From Phallusia fumigata (Eukaryota > Chordata > Ascidiacea > Phlebobranchia > Ascidiidae): DNA of 25,451 nucleotides. The notes beneath the pieces were generated by a model. The model was not told the origin of the DNA and did no database searches. It was given only the letters and a program-made list of their open reading frames with translations. Positions 23,401-25,451 of this stretch are shown here, one piece after another. The position numbers and the translations under genes are program-made. Position 1 is the first letter of the stretch; every line of letters starts with the position of its first letter. Where the stretch lies: contig QXVZ01024324.1 of NCBI GenBank assembly GCA_008931825.1, forward strand, positions 1-25,451. The letters are read 5' to 3'.

Positions 23401-25440
23401 AAAGTGCAGTATACTCTAACAACGACACCTTTTTCGCAGATCGAGACGAACAGGAACACAGCGTTGACCTTGGCTTGCTTTCAAGGTCGCCACGAGGTGG
23501 TGAGCTTGCTCGTCGACCGTAAGGCCAATGTCGAACATCGAGCGAAGACCGGACTCACTCCGCTCATGGAAGCCGCGTCTGGAGGTTACGCAGAGGTCAG
23601 TCGACCGCTGAACTTGAATTTTCTCACTTTGACTCATTCTTCGCAGAAAATATTTGAATCAGTTTTTTTCATTGCTTTAGGCCAGTTTCAGTCTGTTTTG
23701 CAGTCGCAACTTATTAAAAAACCAATGGAATTGTTATCTATACAACAAGATTTCCGCTTTTGAGGTTCGACACAACTTGTGTAAATGACTAACACCACTT
23801 TCCAAATCGCTGTAGCAAAATCGCTAAGCCACCTCAAATGCCACCGACTTTGGACTTTCGCTGACGCAAGAACTTGACCTTCTGCGCAGTATAGGCGAAA
23901 CTTTCAGCGTTTATCTCGCCAAGGTTGCAGTGTTCCATAGTGACAAGGCACTTTATCCGAACAAAAGCTGTTTTGTCTTGGGAACAGCCAGTTTGGAGAG
24001 CAAACACTTACGTCTGACGTCATACTGCCGTTTTCGGGATTTTCCGGCGTGACGTAGCCGATGGGCAACAACGATAGCATCGCTTATAAGATTTGCGAAA
24101 TTCCGTCGCCGCCAGCTCCAGATTTTCGGTTTAGATCCCGGAGTATGTTTGCACCAAGGCAATCTCGAGCACTCCTTACCGGTAGCCACACCAAGAAATC
24201 CAAAACACACAAAAGATATCCAAATGTGGAATGCGATTATATAAATTTCCCAAGTCATACTCCAAAAGACAAGATATATATATGGCTCCTACCCGTTTTG
24301 CGTAATGTCCTTTACCTGTAATTCGGATGTGTGATAGAAGAAAAATGTAGGGCCAGAGTTGTCAGCTTTGCTGCTGATATATGCTGGAAAAATGTTGGAT
24401 TTGCTGTAAAACGATGGATGTTGCGTTATTGTGCGTCTGTCTGGTATTTTTACGAAACTAATTTTTACAAAATCCAACGCGTTTTTTGTTTGTGCTAACT
24501 CTTTACTTCGATATATTTCATTTCACCACTTTAAAATTATCCAAGTTGGTATTACATATCCGGATCGTGTCAGAAAGCAAAGTTTAGAAAAACCAATTTA
24601 GTGTTTTGCCTGAAAGCCCTTTACTCCCTTTTCAGGTCGGTCGTGTGTTATTGGACAAGGGAGCCGATCCAAACGCCCCGCCCGTCCCGTCGTCACGTGA
24701 CACAGCACTGACAATTGCTGCCGACAAGGGTCACTACCGATTCTGCGAGTTGGTCCTTAACAGGTGAGCGTATAATGTGTTTAAACCCAGATGACATGCT
24801 TTTGAAAAACTTATTGATCGGCTGCGCAGTGATGTTGGTTCCAGCGTCTTCATACGCTGAAACGTGTACGTTTTTTTGTCTGTGTGCGGTTTCTATGTAA
24901 AAAAGTTTCAATTTCGAAAGAGAGGCGCAGAAATAGATTTGTGTCTTCCCTGTGGCGATGTCTTTCCGCCAAATTTTTTCGTCACAGCTCAAGGTGAACT
25001 TTGTCAAACTTATGTTGACAGATTTCGGATTAAAACGATTCTCGCGTAATTAGTCATTACCCGCCCAATTATGTAAGCGCACGAGTTCGTCGTAGTTTGA
25101 ATCATCGCCGCCGATTTGTTTTTCCCGTCGATTTGAGGCATATATTACGTAAATCTGAGAAATTTACCTCAAACCAAGGTCAAAAAGGGCTAAAGGACAC
25201 CTGATTAAGTTCCTAACGATTGTTACTTTATTCTCCAGTGTTTCACTTTTGTTTTTTTTTCACAGAGGTGCGCAGGTGGAGGTAAAAAACAAAAAGGGAA
25301 ACACCCCGTTGTGGCTGGCGTGCAATGGTGGACATTTGGACGTTGTCATGTTGTTGGTGGGGAAGCGAGCTGATGTCAATGCGGCCGACAACAGAAGTGT
25401 GATACCGCTGATGGCGGCTTTCCGCAAGGGGCACGTGCAG
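8414..25440 (+). CDS. ANKHD1: ANKHD1/ANKRD17/mask orthologue, 27 exons, both ends incomplete
   Basis: The spliced exons give 1197 codons that follow human ANKHD1 almost repeat by repeat. There are 15 ankyrin repeats in exons 2-10, then a linker retaining MVVPPQEPD, a Glu/Lys-rich coiled coil with REEQVLKKQKILEELQK in exons 13-15, and ten more ankyrin repeats in exons 21-27. Known members of this family are large scaffold proteins. Fly mask acts in receptor tyrosine kinase and Hippo/Yorkie signalling, and vertebrate members bind YAP and cell-cycle and innate-immune factors. The ankyrin solenoids are the protein-binding parts, and a KH domain further on binds RNA. The KH domain is not in this window, so RNA binding is inferred only from family membership. 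The 5' end is cut by an N at 8413 and the 3' end by the window edge. One gene matching both vertebrate paralogues suggests a lineage that branched before the ANKHD1/ANKRD17 duplication. Every exon junction is phase-compatible, which makes the model strong. Confidence 0.95.
8493..9729 (+). other. ANKHD1: Intron 1
   Basis: AT-rich intron of 1237 bp with GT at 8493 and TTTTTGCAG before 9730. I see no repeat, RNA gene or coding segment inside. The open frame at 9320-9643 has low-complexity, AT-driven composition. Confidence 0.8.
9730..9874 (+). CDS. ANKHD1: ANKHD1 exon 2: ankyrin repeats 1 and start of 2
   Basis: Encodes RTLVEACSEGDVNTVRKLL and then ESLLSLACSAGYYELVE, nearly identical to the vertebrate first repeats. 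It enters in phase 2 after TTTTTGCAG and leaves in phase 0 at GAG|GTAAGC. An ATG at 9668 gives a longer open frame into this exon, but the matching codon junction with exon 1 favours splicing. Confidence 0.95.
9875..11509 (+). other. ANKHD1: Intron 2
   Basis: The longest intron (1635 bp). A pyrimidine-rich stretch around 11030-11230 produces two overlapping open frames that look incidental. CTGATGAAGCGACCT at 11081-11095 resembles the minus-strand box near 20571. No gene is seen. Confidence 0.8.
11510..11657 (+). CDS. ANKHD1: ANKHD1 exon 3: ankyrin repeats 2-3
   Basis: Begins VLLAMHANVED, identical to the human protein at this point, and continues through CTPLMEAASGGYTDIVKLLL. The acceptor is TTTTTCTAG. 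The donor is ACAG|GTACTG, splitting a Gly codon in phase 1. Confidence 0.95.
11754..12278. repeat. Duplicated intron segment around an N: two diverged copies
   Basis: Copy 1 is 11754-12023 and copy 2 is 12025-12278, separated by one N. They differ by five substitutions, a 1-base insertion and a 17-base deletion in copy 2 bounded by AAACT repeats. The copies meet exactly at the N. This is best explained as two allelic contig ends left side by side, not a biological tandem duplication. Confidence 0.85.
12326..12559 (+). CDS. ANKHD1: ANKHD1 exon 4: ankyrin repeats 4-5 and start of 6
   Basis: Encodes NTALTYACCGGYEDVVRLL, then GHTPLMEAASGGHVNVAAIL, then KESALTLACYKG. It follows the acceptor TTTTCCAG and ends AAAG|GTGTGG in phase 1, again splitting Gly. 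An open frame that reads past the donor to 12615 loses the repeat pattern at once, confirming the splice. Confidence 0.95.
12732..12826 (+). CDS. ANKHD1: ANKHD1 exon 5: ankyrin repeats 6-7
   Basis: Encodes HLQMVRFLLQAGADQEHKTD and MHTALMEASM. It is framed by ACATTTAG and ATG|GTAAGT. It is too short to stand out as an open frame but matches the family without gaps and links exons 4 and 6 in phase. Confidence 0.95.
12827..14350 (+). other. ANKHD1: Intron 5
   Basis: 1524 bp, inflated by a gap duplication at 13129-13351. A stretch at about 14197-14326 repeats AAGGACAA-like words and ends ACCATAAGGTCC-like sequence on the minus strand, possibly a decayed transposon end. No gene is seen. Confidence 0.75.
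13129..13351. repeat. Duplicated intron segment around an N: identical copies
   Basis: 13129-13239 and 13241-13351 (111 bp each) are identical and abut the single N at 13240. Such an end-to-end overlap indicates unmerged contig ends. The true intron is probably 112 bp shorter. Confidence 0.9.
14351..14588 (+). CDS. ANKHD1: ANKHD1 exon 6: ankyrin repeats 7-9
   Basis: Encodes DGHVEVARLLLDSGAQVNMP, ESPLTLAACGGHVELAELLI and GYTPLMEAAREGHEEMVALL, almost invariant against human ANKHD1. The acceptor is TTTTTTGTAG and the donor is AAAA|GTAGGT, phase 1. Confidence 0.96.
14589..15300 (+). other. ANKHD1: Intron 6
   Basis: 712 bp of AT-rich sequence. I see no repeat pair, RNA or coding segment. Confidence 0.8.
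15301..15492 (+). CDS. ANKHD1: ANKHD1 exon 7: ankyrin repeats 9-11
   Basis: Encodes ANVNAKTEETQETALTLACC and CSTPLMEAAQEGQLDLVKFL. The first codon, A|AT, makes Asn where the family usually has Gly before Ala-Asn. The donor AAAG|GTTGAA is weak, yet the phase (1) and the next exon demand it. Confidence 0.95.
15493..16132 (+). other. ANKHD1: Intron 7, largely a transposon insertion
   Basis: Of 640 bp, 393 are the hAT-type element at 15674-16058 plus its extra target copy. The rest is AT-rich with no further feature. Confidence 0.85.
15674..16058. mobile_element. 385-bp non-autonomous hAT (Tip100-like) element
   Basis: Starts CATAGGCG and ends CGCCTATG, directly flanked by a perfect 8-bp target duplication GGTACTCT (15666-15673 and 16059-16066). 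CATAGGCG ends together with a G/C-rich internal hairpin are, to my knowledge, typical of Tip100-like hAT families. A perfect 12-bp stem (TGGGGTGGCAGC at 15985-15996, complement at 16014-16025) lies near the right end. There is no transposase; the open frame at 15762-16160 runs out of the element and is incidental. Confidence 0.8.
16133..16330 (+). CDS. ANKHD1: ANKHD1 exon 8: ankyrin repeats 11-13
   Basis: Encodes ANVNATTSSGDTALSYACEH, GHTDVADVLLAAGADLEHET and GRTPLMKAARAGHLCTVQFL. The acceptor is GTTCCTTAG and the donor AGAG|GTTTGT, phase 1 within Gly. The right end of the Tip100-like element lies only 74 bp upstream without disturbing the acceptor. Confidence 0.96.
16331..16641 (+). other. 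ANKHD1: Intron 8
   Basis: 311 bp of AT-rich sequence ending TTTTTTCGCACAG; nothing else seen. Confidence 0.8.
16642..16763 (+). CDS. ANKHD1: ANKHD1 exon 9: ankyrin repeats 13-14
   Basis: Encodes ADVNRTTKNNEHSVLSLACV and GHLSVVELLLCQGADPTQT, ending ACG|GTATGT in phase 0. Its last 29 bases appear again at 16851-16879 after the N at 16850. That second copy lacks an acceptor and most of the exon, and should not be annotated as an exon. Confidence 0.95.
16735..16965. repeat. Duplicated segment around an N, including the 3' end of exon 9
   Basis: 16735-16849 and 16851-16965 are identical 115-bp copies on either side of one N. They include the exon 9 donor and the first bases of the 16956-17605 transposon. 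This is the pattern of an unmerged contig overlap. Confidence 0.9.
16764..17746 (+). other. ANKHD1: Intron 9, gap duplication plus hAT insertion
   Basis: Of 983 bp, 116 are assembly duplication and 658 are the 650-bp hAT element with its extra target copy. The native intron is therefore only about 209 bp, in line with its neighbours. Confidence 0.85.
16956..17605. mobile_element. 650-bp non-autonomous hAT (Ac-like) element
   Basis: The left end TAGGGATGTTTAAAGTAG (16956-16973) and the right end CTACTTTGAACATCCCTA (17588-17605) are inverted repeats with one mismatch. A perfect 8-bp target duplication CACTTAAC occupies 16948-16955 and 17606-17613. Subterminal GAATATCGAATCC and GGATTCGA words recur at both sides. 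The Ac-like YAGGGATG start and 8-bp duplication define hAT. The open frame at 17108-17377 shows no transposase features, so movement would need a partner element. Confidence 0.88.
17747..17863 (+). CDS. ANKHD1: ANKHD1 exon 10: ankyrin repeat 15
   Basis: Encodes LKDGSTMLLESSKGGHTAIV and RLLLDFPHNFLSLPPETSQ, the last repeat of block 1 and its Pro-rich exit. It is phase 0 at both ends (TTTTGCAG acceptor, CAG|GTGTGA donor). Confidence 0.95.
18116..18308 (+). CDS. ANKHD1: ANKHD1 exon 11: Pro-rich linker
   Basis: Encodes TPRVPTQSLPMVVPPQEPDQ, the most conserved part of the family linker (human PRVPTHTLAMVVPPQEPD), then a divergent acidic tail. Acceptor TCATCAAG; donor ACAA|GTAAAA, phase 1. Confidence 0.94.
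18309..18621 (+). other. ANKHD1: Intron 11
   Basis: 313 bp, AT-rich, no further feature seen. Confidence 0.8.
18622..18765 (+). CDS. ANKHD1: ANKHD1 exon 12: helical linker
   Basis: Encodes ALVTQLIQQGNLLSQADYLP and VAFTVEKFLQSMACDAA. It joins exons 11 and 13 in phase (Thr and Ala codons split). Similarity to the vertebrate protein is weak here, so this exon rests on splice sites (TTTTTCAG, GCGG|GTAAGC), open frame and position. Confidence 0.85.
19052..19176 (+). CDS. ANKHD1: ANKHD1 exon 13: start of coiled coil
   Basis: Encodes SIVEEAQGKLTELEQRIKEA and IEKNAQLKNIEMMQ, matching human EETEGKLNELGQRISAIEKA. Heptad-like spacing of Leu/Ile with many Glu/Lys indicates a coiled coil. Acceptor TTTACCATAG; donor CAG|GTATAA, phase 0. 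Confidence 0.93.
19380..19475 (+). CDS. ANKHD1: ANKHD1 exon 14: coiled coil core
   Basis: Thirty-two codons including KVEELYKTREEQVLKKQKIL, the family hallmark (human KIEELKKNREEQVQKKKKIL). It is phase 0 at both ends, so it is a self-contained cassette. Acceptor TATGACAG, donor AAG|GTAAAC. Confidence 0.95.
19553..19643 (+). CDS. ANKHD1: ANKHD1 exon 15: end of coiled coil
   Basis: Encodes VERELQLKTQQQLKQHYMDM and a short Ala/Glu tail, matching human VERQLQMKTQQQFTKEYLE. It is preceded by a 77-bp intron. Donor CGAG|GTAACA, phase 1. Confidence 0.94.
19899..19939 (+). CDS. ANKHD1: ANKHD1 exon 16: micro-exon in linker
   Basis: 41 bp encoding GKPDGEDTSSIQQH, entering in phase 1 and leaving in phase 0 at CAT|GTAAGT. 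There is no family similarity to lean on; the evidence is perfect phase compatibility and good splice sites. Confidence 0.8.
20052..20109 (+). CDS. ANKHD1: ANKHD1 exon 17: micro-exon in linker
   Basis: 58 bp encoding ETNSLPGGSDNLKGKDVYK. Acceptor GTTTTTCAG, donor AAAG|GTAACA, phase 1. Polar, probably disordered. Confidence 0.82.
20188..20216 (+). CDS. ANKHD1: ANKHD1 exon 18: 29-bp micro-exon
   Basis: Encodes GPNTSEQTPQ between introns of only 78 and 69 bp. Acceptor TTTACCAG, donor CAG|GTATTT. Exons 17 and 18 together make 87 bp, starting and ending in phase 0, so they could be skipped as a pair without a frameshift. Confidence 0.75.
20286..20355 (+). CDS. ANKHD1: ANKHD1 exon 19: linker
   Basis: 70 bp encoding IPGPSSALVNTNKQSQAVHK and following residues. 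Acceptor CTTTTTAG, donor AACG|GTATGT, phase 1. No clear family similarity. Confidence 0.8.
20356..20857 (+). other. ANKHD1: Intron 19
   Basis: 502 bp containing the hammerhead-like minus-strand motif at 20539-20571. Otherwise AT-rich and featureless. Confidence 0.75.
20539..20571 (-). ncRNA. Hammerhead-ribozyme-like core motif (tentative)
   Basis: On the minus strand the sequence reads CTGATGA, A, GGCG, a 12-base loop region, CGCC, GAAAC. These are the two invariant hammerhead boxes joined by a potential 4-bp stem II. Against it: one extra unpaired A after CTGATGA, and no clear stem III with a cleavage-site UH. A 3-bp GTG/CAC pairing just before CTGATGA could be stem I. Hammerheads are known in Penelope-like and small non-autonomous retroelements, so a decayed element remnant is possible. 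Confidence 0.25.
20858..20962 (+). CDS. ANKHD1: ANKHD1 exon 20: linker with Cys/His cluster
   Basis: Encodes DLDESFCQCVHHPCNQLSHP, with three Cys and three His within 18 residues. Human ANKHD1 has a similarly placed but differently worded segment (LDDLIAAVS region). Acceptor CCCAATAG, donor GAAG|GTGCGT, phase 1. Metal binding is only a possibility. Confidence 0.83.
20963..21298 (+). other. ANKHD1: Intron 20
   Basis: 336 bp. An internal near-repeat (GGATCAACTCTTATAAATTGTTAGTAA near 21093 and GGATAAACTCTTATAAAATTGTTGTAA near 21180) suggests an old local duplication. No gene is seen. Confidence 0.7.
21299..21517 (+). CDS. ANKHD1: ANKHD1 exon 21: ankyrin repeat 16
   Basis: A Pro-rich lead, then YPHLDIDGYTESNHDTPLTL and ACAGGHEDLVQLLITRGANI, matching human YPSVDIDAHTESNHDTALTLACAGGHEELV closely. 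Acceptor TTCTTTAG, donor AAAG|GTAAAT, phase 1. Opens ankyrin block 2. Confidence 0.96.
21518..22230 (+). other. ANKHD1: Intron 21
   Basis: 713 bp. Contains a tRNA-anticodon-arm-like hairpin (ATAGATTTTCAATCTAT near 21911) without a matching acceptor stem or B box. No other structure is identified. Confidence 0.75.
22231..22373 (+). CDS. ANKHD1: ANKHD1 exon 22: ankyrin repeat 17 and start of 18
   Basis: Encodes GFTPLILAATAGHVGVVSIL and ADIEAQSERTKDTPLSLACS, essentially the human sequence. Acceptor TTGTCGCCAG, donor CTG|GTATGT, phase 0. Confidence 0.96.
22374..22715 (+). other. ANKHD1: Intron 22
   Basis: 342 bp. The word TCGCGCTTTGAGTTTT has a near copy (CACGCTTTGAGTTTTT) about 30 bp before it. 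Otherwise featureless. Confidence 0.75.
22716..22861 (+). CDS. ANKHD1: ANKHD1 exon 23: ankyrin repeats 18-19
   Basis: Encodes DVVELLLERGANKEHRNVSD and YTPLSLAASGGYVSIIKLLL, then GAEINS with Arg split AG|A (phase 2) at the donor AAG|GTGAGA. Acceptor GTCCACAG. Confidence 0.96.
22862..23195 (+). other. ANKHD1: Intron 23, with a solo hAT-like end
   Basis: 334 bp. CTCATGGTTTAGAACCACTG at 23140-23159 reads on the minus strand as CAGTGGTTCTAAACC, a common hAT-type terminus. No partner end or target duplication was found, so it is a remnant at best. Confidence 0.4.
23196..23301 (+). CDS. ANKHD1: ANKHD1 exon 24: ankyrin repeat 20
   Basis: Encodes RTGSKLGISPLMLAAMNGHT and QAVQLLLDMGADINAQ (human RTGSKLGISPLMLAAMNGHV). 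Acceptor TTCTGCAG; donor CAG|GTGAGA, phase 0. The open frame that reads on to exon 25 through the 138-bp intron is fortuitous. Confidence 0.96.
23440..23595 (+). CDS. ANKHD1: ANKHD1 exon 25: ankyrin repeat 21 and start of 22
   Basis: Encodes IETNRNTALTLACFQGRHEV, LLVDRKANVEHRAKTGLTPL and MEAASGGYAE. Phase 0 at both ends. Acceptor TTTTTCGCAG, donor GAG|GTCAGT. Confidence 0.96.
23596..24635 (+). other. ANKHD1: Intron 25
   Basis: 1040 bp, longest in the 3' half. A GC-richer centre (about 23990-24200) has a palindromic TGACGTCA at 24015-24022 and overlapping open frames on both strands (plus 24061-24321, minus 23953-24258). This could mark a regulatory island, but nothing distinguishes it from chance. 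No transposon ends were found. Confidence 0.6.
24636..24763 (+). CDS. ANKHD1: ANKHD1 exon 26: ankyrin repeats 22-23
   Basis: Encodes VGRVLLDKGADPNAPPVPSS and RDTALTIAADKGHYRFCELV, matching human VGRVLLDKGADVNAPPVPSSRDTALTIAADKGHYKFCELL. Acceptor CCCTTTTCAG; donor ACAG|GTGAGC, phase 2. Confidence 0.96.
24764..25265 (+). other. ANKHD1: Intron 26
   Basis: 502 bp ending TTTTTTTTCACAG. No additional feature seen. Confidence 0.8.
25266..25440 (+). CDS. ANKHD1: ANKHD1 exon 27: ankyrin repeats 23-25 (last in window)
   Basis: Encodes GAQVEVKNKKGNTPLWLACN, GGHLDVVMLLVGKRADVNAA and IPLMAAFRKGHVQ. It ends CAG|GTACGT in phase 0, eleven bases before the window edge, inside repeat 25. The next exons (end of repeat 25, KH domain) lie outside. 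Confidence 0.95.
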
Positions 25441-25451
25441 GTACGTTTGAA

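Noticed and set aside
1-25451. Prokaryotic operons, CRISPR arrays or phage-type systems
   Set aside because: The window is eukaryotic: split genes with GT-AG introns, no array of spaced repeats, no operon-like gene packing.

Overview
The window is animal nuclear DNA. From about 8.4 kb to the right edge it is filled by one plus-strand, many-exon gene that I recognise as the orthologue of human ANKHD1/ANKRD17 and fly mask, the giant ankyrin-repeat plus KH-domain proteins. I reconstructed 27 coding exons with GT-AG splice sites. All junction phases agree, giving 1197 complete codons without an internal stop. The exons encode, in order: a short acidic alpha-helical N-terminal piece, 15 ankyrin repeats, a Pro-rich linker, a charged coiled coil, a divergent linker made of very small exons, and a second block of 10 ankyrin repeats that runs off the window inside repeat 25. 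The KH domain and C-terminus must lie beyond 25451. The extreme N-terminus is missing or hidden behind an assembly gap at 8413.

The organism is a non-vertebrate metazoan. AT-rich DNA, many introns of 70-350 bp and visible allelic divergence would fit a compact, highly polymorphic genome such as a tunicate (Ciona-like), but that placement is inference. The protein lies close to both vertebrate paralogues, as a single pre-duplication gene would.

Layout: 1-8413 holds no gene I can defend. It contains GC-richer patches, a 449-bp inverted-repeat element (7839-8287), hAT-like terminal sequences, a repeated CTCF-like 13-mer, and a cluster of weak possible exons at 4.2-4.9 kb. 8414-17863 holds exons 1-10 (ankyrin block 1). 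18116-20962 holds exons 11-20 (linker and coiled coil, short introns). 21299-25440 holds exons 21-27 (ankyrin block 2).

The introns carry the more unusual material. Two non-autonomous hAT-type transposons have perfect 8-bp target duplications (15674-16058 and 16956-17605). A hammerhead-ribozyme-like core lies on the minus strand near 20.55 kb. Three places show the same sequence twice on either side of a single N. Those duplications are best read as unmerged contig ends or alleles. One of them duplicates the 3' end of exon 9 and would mislead a gene predictor. I found no bacterial-style system, CRISPR array or convincing RNA gene.
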